Assembly: GCA_043810285.1 (NCBI GenBank)
Contig: JBDROH010000027.1
Coordinates: forward strand, 1-29,941
Source of the DNA: JAGVXH01 sp043810285
GTDB lineage: Archaea > Nanobdellota > Nanobdellia > Pacearchaeales > GW2011-AR1
DNA: 29,941 nucleotides
Direction: 5' to 3'
Below, piece after piece: positions 7,737 through 15,829 of this stretch (position 1 is the stretch's first letter; each line of letters starts with the position of its first letter). The notes below the pieces were generated by a model. That model searched no databases. It saw only the letters and a program-made list of their open reading frames with translations, and had not been told where the DNA came from. Made by a program: the position numbers and the translations under genes.

Positions 7737-8252
7737 TTATTTCACTTTCTCCTTTTTAACTGAGGAGGATAATACATTTTTGAGAACTTTAGCAATCATA
7801 TCTTTTAACTCATTCTTTAAGTGTTCCCCATTCAATCTTTCTTTCGACGGAAAAACTGATTTATTTGCAGAAATATCTAGACCTCCATCAACCAAACCAT
7901 TAACAACCGCAAATACTCTTGAGCCCGCAATTGTCCGAGCCATACCTAAATCTACAATATACTTTCCACCTTTAAGTTTCTTAGCAAAAAGCAAACCGAT
8001 CAAATATCCTGCAGGAATTGATTTCAAACTTCCACCAGCCTTAATATCCCATCCATTTTTTAAAAGTTCTTTAGAGGTAATCGTAACCATAACTTTGTCC
8101 TGTGCCTCTTTACTTTCAACAGCTTGGAGAATAAAATATTTATTCGTCATTCGCACAACTACCCTAGGAATTTCCGACAATAATAAAAGTCGTCTAGTCT
8201 TGTAATCTGTCCGATTTTCTCTTCTCCTTCGTTTCAATGTTCGTTTTCCCAT
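7737..8252 (-). CDS. rpl18: Large-subunit ribosomal protein uL18 (5S rRNA binding)
   Basis: The 171-residue product starts with the basic tract LKRRRRENRTDYKTRRLLL. It then shows the uL18 pattern RVVVRMTNKYFILQ, KELLKNGWD and GLDISANKSVFPSKERLNGEH. uL18 binds 5S rRNA with uL5 in the central protuberance. It lies between eL19 and uS5 in the conserved archaeal order with 1-bp gaps to both. Confidence 0.94.
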   Translation of the reverse strand: MGKRTLKRRRRENRTDYKTRRLLLLSEIPRVVVRMTNKYFILQAVESKEAQDKVMVTITSKELLKNGWDIKAGGSLKSIPAGYLIGLLFAKKLKGGKYIVDLGMARTIAGSRVFAVVNGLVDGGLDISANKSVFPSKERLNGEHLKNELKDMIAKVLKNVLSSSVKKEKVK

Positions 8253-8253
8253 A

Positions 8254-8658
8254 TTACAATATTTCTCCCAAACTTTCCTTTAACTGTCTTTTGCTTTTGA
8301 ACTTCCGTCCTCGAATCTGTCTTCGAATCTCTCTGTTTTTAGTCTTATCAATTACACCTGTTCGAACAAGCCCCCGAACTAGTTTCCGTAATTTCCTAGT
8401 AATTATCACATATTCAGCCTTCCGATTATTAACTTTTTTCTTGATTTTCCCTATGTGTCTCCGACGTTTTCTCTTAACTATCTTCTTCCTACCCTTAACT
8501 TCTTTAATCTGAATAGCTCCAGATTTATGAAGGTCTTGAATATCCATCCGAGTAATAGCTTCCTTAATCTCTGACAAATGCCCTTCAATAAAAACAATCC
8601 GATTCTTTCCAACTTTCAAAACTTTCGCAGCCAATTCTTTCTTTTTTGCTAAATTCAT
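8254..8658 (-). CDS. rpl19e: Large-subunit ribosomal protein eL19
   Basis: It is recognised from MNLAKKKELAAKVLKVGKNR at the start and the central basic segment RKKIVKRKRRRHIGKIKKK, features of the archaeal/eukaryotic eL19 family, which has no bacterial counterpart. The 134-aa length is slightly short for the family. The start overlaps the eL32 stop by 4 bp. eL19 binds 23S rRNA and contributes to an intersubunit bridge. Confidence 0.94.
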   Translation of the reverse strand: MNLAKKKELAAKVLKVGKNRIVFIEGHLSEIKEAITRMDIQDLHKSGAIQIKEVKGRKKIVKRKRRRHIGKIKKKVNNRKAEYVIITRKLRKLVRGLVRTGVIDKTKNREIRRQIRGRKFKSKRQLKESLGEIL

Positions 8659-9071
8659 TTGTTACCCCCTACATTAGGGGTTGTACTTTTTGGTACAATT
8701 TTCTTATATTTATTTAATATTTTAATTTTCATTTCATTCGCTCTCATAATAATCGCTTCCTTTTTTCTCTTACTTACTGAACCTATAATAATCCCAACAC
8801 CTTTCTTTAAAGATTCTAATGCTTTCAAATTTTCAACCCGAACAGCTTCGATACCTTCAATAAAACCTTTACCCTTACTTTCTGCTCCCCAACCAACTTT
8901 CGGTCTCCGCGAATGTCCCTTTCGATTCAATCTAATCTTATTATGTCTACCTTTAGCTGCTCTCCACTTCCGAGACTTCTTTACAGTACTACCTAACTTA
9001 ATATGTTTGTGCCAGCCATTCCGCAAAAACGACGGCTTATTTCTCTTAGTTGTTTTCTTTGCCTCCACCAT
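8655..9071 (-). CDS. rpl32e: Large-subunit ribosomal protein eL32
   Basis: The basic N-terminal arm contains KPSFLRNGWHKHIKLG and WRAAKGRHNKIRLNRKGHSR, followed by KVGWGAESKGKGF, the characteristic eL32 signature. The 138-aa length is typical for archaea. It overlaps the uL6 stop by one base at 9071 and the eL19 start by 4 bp, so it is translated within the same operon. Confidence 0.94.
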   Translation of the reverse strand: MVEAKKTTKRNKPSFLRNGWHKHIKLGSTVKKSRKWRAAKGRHNKIRLNRKGHSRRPKVGWGAESKGKGFIEGIEAVRVENLKALESLKKGVGIIIGSVSKRKKEAIIMRANEMKIKILNKYKKIVPKSTTPNVGGNK

Positions 9072-9613
9072 TATATCTTCCTCCCAGGTTTTTCTGTCAT
9101 AAATATACCATCTTGAAAAATTCTTCGGTCTCGTCCAGTTAATCGAGTTGCCTTCTCCAAATTAGCCGCAGTTTGTCCGGCAGCCTCGATATCACAAGAT
9201 GAAACTATAATCTGATTTCCTTTAATATCTACCTTAACCTTCGGTAAAATTTTCGCCACTCTTTTTACCGTTTCACCAATAAAAGATTTGATAATAACCT
9301 CATTTCCTTCTACCTTAACATTCATAGGAAAGTGAACATTACAAATTTCCAAAGTATAAACAAAATTTTCGCCAACACCCTTAATCATATTATTAATACA
9401 CGCCCAAATTGTTCCAATCATTTTCGACTCTCTCCGAGTTGCACCCTTAGCCGAAATCGTAATTTTATTGTCTGCAAATACAATAGAAACTTTCCCTTTA
9501 TCAAATATTTTTATAAGCTCATTCCCATTACCCTTAACAATTACTTGGTTACCCTTAACTACAACTTCAACGTTTCCAGGAATTTCAATAACTCTTGAGA
9601 GATCTTTATTCAT
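9071..9613 (-). CDS. rpl6: Large-subunit ribosomal protein uL6
   Basis: The product has two tandem uL6 folds. The first begins MNKDLSRVIEIPGNVEVVV; the second includes GQTAANLEKATRLTGRDRR and ends DGIFMTEKPGRKI. uL6 sits near the factor-binding site at the base of the stalk. A longer frame runs to 9658, but I choose the ATG at 9613. It begins the homologous sequence and lies 1 bp after the uS8 stop (9615-9617), whereas the longer version would overlap uS8 and add an unrelated hydrophobic stretch. Confidence 0.95.
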   Translation of the reverse strand: MNKDLSRVIEIPGNVEVVVKGNQVIVKGNGNELIKIFDKGKVSIVFADNKITISAKGATRRESKMIGTIWACINNMIKGVGENFVYTLEICNVHFPMNVKVEGNEVIIKSFIGETVKRVAKILPKVKVDIKGNQIIVSSCDIEAAGQTAANLEKATRLTGRDRRIFQDGIFMTEKPGRKI

Positions 9614-9614
9614 T

Positions 9615-9992
9615 TTAATAAAAATAAGCAATAACGCTTCCTCCAATTTTATTCGCAATAGCTTCCTTATAATTAATTAAACCTTTATTTGTAGAAATTA
9701 TCAGACTCCCAAAATTCCTCGACGGCAAGAACCTTCGGAGATACCTATCAATATTTTCAACTCCAACATAATATCTTGGTTTAACTGCTCGACATTCATT
9801 CAATTTTATGACTTTAACCGTAACAGTTTTATCGTTCTCATTAACTTCATAACTAATATGATTTTTCGCACTCATCATTTCCAATATATTAATCAAGACC
9901 TTAGAGTATTTTTTAATCCTAATCTCTCGCTTTCCTATCCCGACCGCATTCATTATTTGATTCAATCCATCTGCTACTATATCTTGTGACAT
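9615..9992 (-). CDS. rps8: Small-subunit ribosomal protein uS8
   Basis: The 125-residue product has the uS8 pattern: QDIVADGLNQIMNAVGIGKR at the N-terminus, and RYYVGVENIDRYLRRFLPSRNFGSLIISTNKGLINYKEA near the end of the family domain. uS8 binds the central domain of 16S rRNA and is a primary assembly protein. It starts 10 bp after the uS14 stop, the widest gap in this part of the operon. Confidence 0.95.
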   Translation of the reverse strand: MSQDIVADGLNQIMNAVGIGKREIRIKKYSKVLINILEMMSAKNHISYEVNENDKTVTVKVIKLNECRAVKPRYYVGVENIDRYLRRFLPSRNFGSLIISTNKGLINYKEAIANKIGGSVIAYFY

Positions 9993-10001
9993 TTTATTCT
10001 C

Positions 10002-10232
10002 CTAACTATATTTTTTGAAACCAAGTTCAACTGCCAACTCTCTGAAACAGTGTCGACACATATTTAGATTATAAGAGGAAATATGGGCACCATACCTTCC
10101 ACAAATTTCACACTTCTGAGCAGCAACGCCAAACGCCCTAGCCTTAGGTTTATTATGCTTTAAAAACTTTCTAAGTACTGCCGGTTTTCCTTTAAGCTGC
10201 TTAGTTATTTTTCTCCAATCACTCGCTGTCAT
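10002..10232 (-). CDS. rps14: Small-subunit ribosomal protein uS14, zinc-binding DPANN form
   Basis: The 76-residue product has a four-cysteine zinc site, CEIC at 41-44 and CRHC at 59-62, and the family ending FRELAVELGFKKY. The N-terminal extension (MTASDWRKITKQL...AVLRKFLKHNKPKAR) is longer than in classical archaeal uS14 and resembles forms I associate with DPANN genomes. I choose the ATG at 10232 over the TTG at 10241 in the same frame. The ORF overlaps the uL5 stop by 14 bp, suggesting reinitiation. Confidence 0.93.
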   Translation of the reverse strand: MTASDWRKITKQLKGKPAVLRKFLKHNKPKARAFGVAAQKCEICGRYGAHISSYNLNMCRHCFRELAVELGFKKYS

Positions 10233-10767
10233 CGTCAACAATCTTCTCTTGCTTTCGCAAAATACTAGTATTAAATTTAGTTATAAGATAATTTTCAATT
10301 TCTTCTCGAGTAACCGTTAATCGACGTGCCTTCCCTCTTTTGATTTTTTTTCTTTCAACAGATTTCCCAGCTCTAGAGAAAACAACTGTAACTTCAAATC
10401 CCAAAATTCCAACTTCTCGAATATATTTAATGCCTGGAATTTCAATATATTCGTGAATTCCAAATGAAAAACAATTGTTCTGAATCTGTTTTTCTTTCAA
10501 AGTATTATCAATCGCGGGAAGCAATTTCTCAACCATCTTAATCGCATCCTTGCCCCTAAGAGTAACTTTCGTTCCAACTTCCAATCCTGGCCGAACATTC
10601 CACGTCGGAATTCTTTTAGTAGCCTTAACCCTAACAGCTTTTCTACCACTAATATTTTCAAGTAAAATAACTCCTTTATCAAGCTTCTCAGCAACTCCAC
10701 CAATATTTAATATTACTTTCTCCAATTTAATCTCCTTCATTTTATTTTCCATATTTTCTCCCATCAT
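10219..10767 (-). CDS. rpl5: Large-subunit ribosomal protein uL5 (5S rRNA binding)
   Basis: It is recognised from KEIKLEKVILNIGG, GRKAVRVKATKRIPTWNVRPG, KVTLRGK and GIHEYIEIPG. uL5 binds 5S rRNA and contacts the P-site tRNA. The start at 10767 overlaps the eS4 stop by 4 bp (ATGA), although internal ATGs after ten or fewer residues (MENKMKEI) are also possible. The 182-aa length is normal; the acidic C-terminal tail (KIVDDDSE) overlaps the uS14 start. Confidence 0.94.
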   Translation of the reverse strand: MMGENMENKMKEIKLEKVILNIGGVAEKLDKGVILLENISGRKAVRVKATKRIPTWNVRPGLEVGTKVTLRGKDAIKMVEKLLPAIDNTLKEKQIQNNCFSFGIHEYIEIPGIKYIREVGILGFEVTVVFSRAGKSVERKKIKRGKARRLTVTREEIENYLITKFNTSILRKQEKIVDDDSE

Positions 10768-11420
10768 TCAACCACCAGAATAGTCTTGTAAGGCAGATTA
10801 ACGACTTTATCCTCTAATTTAATAATATAAGTTCGTCCTCGAGCCAATTCTTTAAACCCTTCAAGCTCACCCTTTTCACCAGAATGTTTTCCTATAATGA
10901 TTTCAATCTTAGAGCCTTTTTCTAACGGAAGAATCTTTTCAATTTTATCCTCTTTAGTATTCAAAACAACCGAATCTCCGACAGAGAACTTTTCTTTAGT
11001 TAAAAAATTCTGTCCATCATCAAGATTCATTTGAACTTTCTTAACTCCAAGAATCTTCTTCCCAATAATCTTAACAACCTTCTTCTCTGCATCTTTAGCG
11101 GAAATTTTCATTAAACTAAACTTCTTATTAACAATTTCTAATCTATAATTTAAATTTGCTTTTTCAAGATTAAGAGTATCAAAAACCTGTACTGGAAAAT
11201 TCACATCATGTCTAATATGATAATTAACTTTAACCATTCCATTCAACGTCATATATCTTGCTTCCTTTCGAGTCTTAACAATCTTCAAAACATCTCTAAG
11301 TAAAAACAAAAGAGAGATACCCTTGCTGGTTGCATGGCTTGGAACAGCTATAAATCTTTTTCGCTTACCTTTTCGTGGAACTGGCCAGGTATTGGGCATT
11401 TGTGTTTTCTTTATGTGCAT
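10764..11420 (-). CDS. rps4e: Small-subunit ribosomal protein eS4
   Basis: The 218-residue product starts MHIKKTQMPNTWPVPRKGKR. It shows the eS4 layout: an N-terminal basic region, an S4-like RNA-binding segment (SLLFLLRDVLKIVKTRKEAR), a central domain, and a KOW motif near the C-terminus (GSKIEIIIGKHSGEKGEL). eS4 is specific to archaea and eukaryotes and is usual between uL24 and uL5. The gap to uL24 is 1 bp. Confidence 0.95.
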   Translation of the reverse strand: MHIKKTQMPNTWPVPRKGKRKRFIAVPSHATSKGISLLFLLRDVLKIVKTRKEARYMTLNGMVKVNYHIRHDVNFPVQVFDTLNLEKANLNYRLEIVNKKFSLMKISAKDAEKKVVKIIGKKILGVKKVQMNLDDGQNFLTKEKFSVGDSVVLNTKEDKIEKILPLEKGSKIEIIIGKHSGEKGELEGFKELARGRTYIIKLEDKVVNLPYKTILVVE

Positions 11421-11421
11421 T

Positions 11422-11871
11422 TTATTTCTTCGCCCCTACTTTATTTACTTTCTTACTTACCTTGACCGGTATTTCTTGAGGAACTGTTTTAACAATCTTC
11501 TTTGATGATTTCAATCTCTTCTTGTCTTCGACATTTAATATAATAATTTTAATCTTCGATGGATGGAACCATGTTTCTAATTTCTCTCCACCTTGCTTAG
11601 TTCTCTGAATACCCTCAATCTGAACTCGAGTTCGCTTAATATCTACAACTCCCACCTTACCCTGTTTTCCTTTAAACTTGCCCCTCATAACTTTTACCTC
11701 ATCACCTTTTCTAACTTCGATATTCCTTCGACCATATTTCTCTCTAAGCGCTTTATCCAAAGTCGCCCCCATAAAACTTCGCTTAATATGATTCGGAGCA
11801 TTTGCCCTAAATTTCACTTGTTTCCGAGGCTGTTCACTTGAGTTCCACGATTTATTAAACTCTGATTTCAT
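11422..11871 (-). CDS. rpl24: Large-subunit ribosomal protein uL24
   Basis: The archaeal uL24 N-terminus is visible (SSEQPRKQVKFRANAPNHIK). A KOW motif (VRKGDEVKVMRGKFKGKQGK) follows, then the assembly region with VQIEGIQRTKQGGEK and HPSKIKII. uL24 acts early in 50S assembly. The C-terminal about 35 residues are a Lys-rich tail. Gaps to uL14 and eS4 are 1 bp each. Confidence 0.95.
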   Translation of the reverse strand: MKSEFNKSWNSSEQPRKQVKFRANAPNHIKRSFMGATLDKALREKYGRRNIEVRKGDEVKVMRGKFKGKQGKVGVVDIKRTRVQIEGIQRTKQGGEKLETWFHPSKIKIIILNVEDKKRLKSSKKIVKTVPQEIPVKVSKKVNKVGAKK

Positions 11872-11872
11872 T

Positions 11873-12274
11873 TTAGTATATTATCTTCGCTGTTTTAGCG
11901 ACCTCCTTCCATCTTTCCTGAACTTCTCGAGCAACAGCACCCTTGATTTGTGTTCCCTTAGGATTACCTTTTTCATCTTTCAAAAGTGCAACGGCATTAT
12001 CACTGAAACAAACCCTCTCTCCAGTATTCCTCCTCCAAGGCTTCCTCTGTCTTACGATAACAGCATCGAAAACCTCACCCTTCATCTTAGGATCACCTTT
12101 ACGAACTGAAACTTTTACCCAATCCCCAAGCTTAGCATAACCCTGTCGACCTTTACTAGTTTTACCATGCTTAACCGAAACAATCCTACAAATTCTCGCC
12201 CCACTGTTATCACAGGCCTCTACTACACTTCCAATATTCAACCCTCTAGTTGCCCGTCCACTAATTGCTTTCAT
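11873..12274 (-). CDS. rpl14: Large-subunit ribosomal protein uL14
   Basis: The product matches uL14 throughout: NIGSVVEACDNSGARICRIV, GDWVKVSVRKGDPKMKGEVF, AVIVRQRKPWRR and ERVCFSDNAVALLKDEKGNP. It lies at the subunit interface. The 133-aa length is typical for archaea, and the 4-bp overlap with uS17 indicates translational coupling. Confidence 0.96.
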   Translation of the reverse strand: MKAISGRATRGLNIGSVVEACDNSGARICRIVSVKHGKTSKGRQGYAKLGDWVKVSVRKGDPKMKGEVFDAVIVRQRKPWRRNTGERVCFSDNAVALLKDEKGNPKGTQIKGAVAREVQERWKEVAKTAKIIY

Positions 12275-12672
12275 TCTTTCTTCTCCTTTTTTTTAATTAC
12301 TTTTGAAACAACAAAATGAATCATTTTACTAATCGGACGAGTTTCTGCAATCTGAATTAAATCTCCTTCCTCGAAATAGTTAGTCATACAATCAGGCAAC
12401 CTCGCATGAATTTTCGTCTTCCTTTTTTCATATCGCTCATATTTTGAAGACCTTATCATTCTTTCAAACTGAATCGTAACACGCCCCGGTAGTTTCTTCA
12501 CAACAAGTCCTTCAAAAGTTCTACCTCTCATCTTTAATTTTCTATCTCCATGGATAGGACAAAGTCTATCTTTACATTTCCCTTCTTTGTCCATATTAGC
12601 CGAGGCTATAGAAGTAGAGCGTACACTCTTTGGTGCCTTTACACTTTTTTTAACTGTTTCCTTTTTTACCAT
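12271..12672 (-). CDS. rps17: Small-subunit ribosomal protein uS17
   Basis: The S17 OB-fold is visible in FEGLVVKKLPGRVTIQFERM, KYERYEKRKTKIHARLPDC, EEGDLIQIAETRPISKM and HFVVSKVI. Archaeal uS17 has an N-terminal arm with CPIHG, and this is present (CKDRLCPIHGDRKLKMRG). A basic extension of about 25 residues precedes it. The upstream neighbour is aIF1 rather than the RNase P component 1 gene that usually lies here in archaea. Confidence 0.95.
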   Translation of the reverse strand: MVKKETVKKSVKAPKSVRSTSIASANMDKEGKCKDRLCPIHGDRKLKMRGRTFEGLVVKKLPGRVTIQFERMIRSSKYERYEKRKTKIHARLPDCMTNYFEEGDLIQIAETRPISKMIHFVVSKVIKKKEKKE

Positions 12673-12677
12673 TTTAT

Positions 12678-12977
12678 TTATTCGTTTATCTGTTCTTCAT
12701 TGAAACCCATTGAAACCAAAATAGGTTTTATGTGACCGATATGATTTCCTTGTAATTCGATAACGTCATTTTTCACAGTGCCACCACAAGCCCTTTTCAT
12801 TTTGAGCTGCCGTGCAATATCTTTCATATTAACACCGTTGTCGAATCCACTTATTACCGTGTTAACTTTTCCGAAACGCCGCTTTTCCGTTCTAACATCT
12901 ATTTGTTGTTGTGTCTTAGCAATTTCACTACAAACACAAGCCGGAATAGGCAATCCACACTTCGGACAAATTTCCAC
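12678..12977 (-). CDS. Translation initiation factor aIF1 (SUI1 family)
   Basis: The 99-residue product has an N-terminal zinc-knuckle-like cluster (C4, C7, C14, C16). The SUI1 fold follows: GFDNGVNMKDIARQLK, the conserved loop KMKRACGGTVKND, and IELQGNHIGHIKPILVSMGF. aIF1 binds the 30S P site and monitors start-codon choice, which matters where many mRNAs appear leaderless, as here. It lies between uL29 and uS17, the classical archaeal position, with 1- and 5-bp gaps. Confidence 0.94.
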   Translation of the reverse strand: MEICPKCGLPIPACVCSEIAKTQQQIDVRTEKRRFGKVNTVISGFDNGVNMKDIARQLKMKRACGGTVKNDVIELQGNHIGHIKPILVSMGFNEEQINE

Positions 12978-12978
12978 T

Positions 12979-13221
12979 TTATGCTTTATCCTCCGATTTA
13001 GTTAAATTTTTACCTGATGAAGCTGGAACTTCAGTTCCTTTTTTAGAGGGTACACTATTCCGTGCCATAGTTAACAACCGCGCGATTTCCTTTTTAATCC
13101 TTCCCCTTTTAGTGGGATTTTTCAACAATTCAATTTTTAAATCTTTAAGTTTCTTACTCACATCAACAGGTATACCTTCACGCACGACGTCAATTTTTTT
13201 AGTATTATTTTTTTCTACCAT
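12979..13221 (-). CDS. rpl29: Large-subunit ribosomal protein uL29
   Basis: The uL29 helical hairpin is visible as VSKKLKDLKIELLKNPT followed by RGRIKKEIARLLTMARN. uL29 sits near the polypeptide exit. At 80 aa it is slightly long because of a Ser/Lys tail. The start overlaps the uS3 stop by 1 bp. Confidence 0.9.
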   Translation of the reverse strand: MVEKNNTKKIDVVREGIPVDVSKKLKDLKIELLKNPTKRGRIKKEIARLLTMARNSVPSKKGTEVPASSGKNLTKSEDKA

Positions 13222-13907
13222 TATTTCTTAGTTGCATTCCTTTTTTGTTTAATTTTTTTAACTGTTTCTTCAACTTCTTTAAAGGTAGCATTTTTTTTAA
13301 CTTCATTCATAAAATCTTCGTCGATAGTAATCTGGTCACAAACCTTGACACCTGGTGCTAAAATAGCAACTTTAATCCCGACGATGCCTTGCTTAGTTTT
13401 AGCAACTGATTCGGCTCTATCAACAACACTTGCAGCATCGCCAGTCTTTTTTATATAACCAAATGCAAATCTCCAAAGTTTAGCCCTATCACTTGGCAAC
13501 TTTCCAGAAACTCTTAACTCAGCACCAAGAGCTCCAGAATTTTTAATTTTACTAAGAGTTCTATAACTAGTAGCTTTATATTTCATAGCCCCAAATCTCT
13601 CCAATGTCAAAGCAATATCATCTGCAACTAACTGGGCGTCAAATTCAGGATGCAAAATTTCATCGATATCTACGTGAGGATTTTCCATTTTAAATTTTTT
13701 CTTTAAAATCAAAGTCAACTCATTAATTTTCTCTCCTCGTCTACCAATAATCCAACCAGGTTTATGCGTCGAAACAACAATTTTTTCACCAACAGGGGTA
13801 TACTCAATCCGAACTTTCGAAACCTTTCCCTTCCCAAACATTCGCTTTACAAATTGCTTAATATTATATTCATCTTTTCTAACTTCAACAAATTTCTTTT
13901 CTTCCAT
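13221..13907 (-). CDS. rps3: Small-subunit ribosomal protein uS3
   Basis: A KH domain carries the motif GWIIGRRGEKINEL near residues 52-65. The C-terminal S3 domain contains GALGAELRVSGKLPSDRAK and GIVGIKVAILAPG. uS3 lines the mRNA entry channel. The 228-aa length is typical for archaea. Single-base overlaps with uL22 and uL29 place it firmly in the operon. Confidence 0.96.
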   Translation of the reverse strand: MEEKKFVEVRKDEYNIKQFVKRMFGKGKVSKVRIEYTPVGEKIVVSTHKPGWIIGRRGEKINELTLILKKKFKMENPHVDIDEILHPEFDAQLVADDIALTLERFGAMKYKATSYRTLSKIKNSGALGAELRVSGKLPSDRAKLWRFAFGYIKKTGDAASVVDRAESVAKTKQGIVGIKVAILAPGVKVCDQITIDEDFMNEVKKNATFKEVEETVKKIKQKRNATKK

Positions 13908-14464
13908 TATAATTTTGCCTCCCTATTTCTTATCTCGACATGAATGTGTGTTCGTTTAGCTTTTCGTCCTTCTCTCCGATGTGGTGTCGAAGCTTGATCT
14001 GACTTGACAATTGTGATTACTGGATTCTCGATGCCAGCAACAACCGCATTAGCTCCTGCCTGTTTAACAATTTCAATTATTGCCTTACAAGCATTTTTAG
14101 GAAACCGACCTCCTGCAAGACCCTTCCCCCTCCTATGTCCAACCTCTAAACCAGCCATAGGAATAGCTCTCTTCTCGCTGATAACATCTCTAAGTCTCAT
14201 AATCGCAACTTCAGGACTCTTTCCACGAATAAATCTACAAATATAAATCGATTGTTTAGGTGAAATCTTCAAAGAAAAACCATTAGCAATCGCGACATCT
14301 TTTTTTACATTTTCAGTCTTCTTTACTATTTCTTTAGTTTCCTCCACTTTATTCTCAACCTTAATTTCTTCAGACGTCTTAATGTCCTCAGGCTTAGGTT
14401 GTTCTTTAATCTCTTCTACTTTTTTAACAACTTTCTTATTTAATTTTGTTTTTTCATTTACCAT
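13907..14464 (-). CDS. rpl22: Large-subunit ribosomal protein uL22, with N-terminal extension
   Basis: The C-terminal two thirds match archaeal uL22: ISPKQSIYICRFIRGKSPE, MAGLEVGHRRGKGLAGGRFP and RREGRKAKRTHIHVEI. uL22 lines the exit tunnel. I take the ATG at 14464 (MVNEKTKLNKK), 1 bp after the uS19 stop. A further in-frame ATG at 14506 would overlap uS19. An extension of about 55 charged Lys/Glu residues precedes the core and is absent from most archaeal homologues I know. Confidence 0.93.
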   Translation of the reverse strand: MVNEKTKLNKKVVKKVEEIKEQPKPEDIKTSEEIKVENKVEETKEIVKKTENVKKDVAIANGFSLKISPKQSIYICRFIRGKSPEVAIMRLRDVISEKRAIPMAGLEVGHRRGKGLAGGRFPKNACKAIIEIVKQAGANAVVAGIENPVITIVKSDQASTPHRREGRKAKRTHIHVEIRNREAKL

Positions 14465-14465
14465 T

Positions 14466-14870
14466 TTATTTTGCAGTAGATGCCGTGGACTTAGTTGCCC
14501 CAACACCTACCTTTGTATGTTTAGCTATTTTTCTCGTCATTGAAAACTCTCCTAACCTATGACCTAACATTTCATCACTAATTAAAACTTTGACAAATTC
14601 TTTCCCATTGTAAACTCCTATAGTTTTACCAATCAATTGTGGAACAATAACCAAGGCCCTATTATGGGTTTTAATCACTTGTTTTTTTGCATTCTTTTCT
14701 TCACATCTATTAACAAATGCCTCAACGACATCATAGTTTCTTAGAAGCGACCTTCGAGCTCGTGCCTTAACCGACTTAGCGAACTCCCGAACATTAAGAG
14801 TTTTAAGTTTTTCTACATTTATTCCTCTATAAAACTTTTCCTTATTTTTTTTCACTAATATTTCAACCAT
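14466..14870 (-). CDS. rps19: Small-subunit ribosomal protein uS19
   Basis: The domain reads from FYRGINVEKLKTLNVREFAK through THNRALVIVPQLIGKTIGVYNGKEFV to EMLGHRLGEFSMTRK, the family's C-terminal signature. The 134-aa length agrees with archaeal uS19. It contacts the head of the 30S and bridges to the 50S. Gaps to uL2 and uL22 are 1 bp. Confidence 0.96.
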   Translation of the reverse strand: MVEILVKKNKEKFYRGINVEKLKTLNVREFAKSVKARARRSLLRNYDVVEAFVNRCEEKNAKKQVIKTHNRALVIVPQLIGKTIGVYNGKEFVKVLISDEMLGHRLGEFSMTRKIAKHTKVGVGATKSTASTAK

Positions 14871-14871
14871 C

Positions 14872-15570
14872 TTATCGTTTTTTCCTCCCGGTTCTACTTG
14901 GCCTTATTAAACCAACTTTCTTACCTGGCGGAGAATTTCTCTTAGCAATCTTACTTTTTATCCTCTTACCTCGCCCACTTCCAAATGGATGATCAATCGC
15001 ATTCATCTTAACTGGAGAAACTCTAGGCCATAACTTCGATTTATTTTTCATTATATAAAATTTCTTACCTGCCTTCAAGATTGGTTTATCTAGTCTACCA
15101 TCTCCTGCAGCTCGTCCGATTGTTGCCCTACAATTCATATCAAATTTTTTCTCCTTTTTAGACGGCATCATAACTCTAACAATATTTCCAGTTTTATTCA
15201 TAATAGTTGCCGCATTTCCACCAGTCCGAACAAACTGTCCCCCATCTTTAAGGTTATGTTCAATATTAAAAATTTCAACTCCATTCTTCAAATCTCCAAG
15301 CCTTGCAATATCTCCAGATTTGTTTCCACCAATATTAATCTTCTGACCAACATATAAAAGGTTAGCAGCAAAATTTTCAAAAATTTTTCCCTCTTTATTC
15401 ATAAATTTCGCAATCGGAACAGAATGTCCTGGTGAAGCACTCAGTTTAATAACTTCAAATTCCCCAGACATATCTCCAAGATAACCAGGTCTAAACTTTC
15501 CAGCCTTCTGTCTAACTCTGTAGGTATGTCCGCCCTTTCCTCGACGCTGTTGAATAATTCTCTTTCCCAT
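14872..15570 (-). CDS. rpl2: Large-subunit ribosomal protein uL2
   Basis: The 232-residue product starts GKRIIQQRRGKGGHTYR. It has the archaeal core GQKINIGGNKSGDIARLGDL, the RNA-binding segment GGNAATIMNKTG, and the C-terminal peptidyl-transferase-proximal motif VSPVKMNAIDHPFGSGRGKR. uL2 is needed for subunit joining and sits near the catalytic centre. The position between uL23 and uS19 is conserved. Confidence 0.96.
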   Translation of the reverse strand: MGKRIIQQRRGKGGHTYRVRQKAGKFRPGYLGDMSGEFEVIKLSASPGHSVPIAKFMNKEGKIFENFAANLLYVGQKINIGGNKSGDIARLGDLKNGVEIFNIEHNLKDGGQFVRTGGNAATIMNKTGNIVRVMMPSKKEKKFDMNCRATIGRAAGDGRLDKPILKAGKKFYIMKNKSKLWPRVSPVKMNAIDHPFGSGRGKRIKSKIAKRNSPPGKKVGLIRPSRTGRKKR

Positions 15571-15574
15571 CTTA

Positions 15575-15829
15575 TTACATCATCCCCAATTTAGTCGCAA
15601 CATCCACTGCAGGATAGTCGGCATTTAATTTAACATAAGCTAATTTTTTATTCTTCATTGTATGGGTCCTTACCTTCGAAACCTTCACATCGAAAAGCGA
15701 TTCAACTTCTTTCTTAATTTCTCCTTTAGTAATTGCTCTATCGACGACGAAAACCAAAACATTATCTATTTCAATCTGTCTAACAATCTTTTCAGTTGAC
15801 TTAATCTTCTCTAAAATTAACGTTTTCAT
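15575..15829 (-). CDS. rpl23: Large-subunit ribosomal protein uL23
   Basis: At 84 aa it matches the compact archaeal uL23: STEKIVRQIEIDNVLVFVVD, GEIKKEVESLFDVKVSKVRT, and KLAYVKLNADYPAVDVATKL. uL23 is the docking site for factors at the exit tunnel. The start overlaps the uL4 stop by 4 bp. Confidence 0.95.
   Translation of the reverse strand: MKTLILEKIKSTEKIVRQIEIDNVLVFVVDRAITKGEIKKEVESLFDVKVSKVRTHTMKNKKLAYVKLNADYPAVDVATKLGMM

Noticed and set aside
9614..9658. Longer uL6 start at 9658
   Set aside because: It would add 15 unrelated residues and overlap uS8; the ATG at 9613 begins the conserved domain 1 bp after the uS8 stop.
14465..14506. Longer uL22 start at 14506
   Set aside because: The extra residues are the antisense-free readthrough of the uS19 gene end; the ATG at 14464 lies 1 bp after the uS19 stop, as in the rest of the operon.
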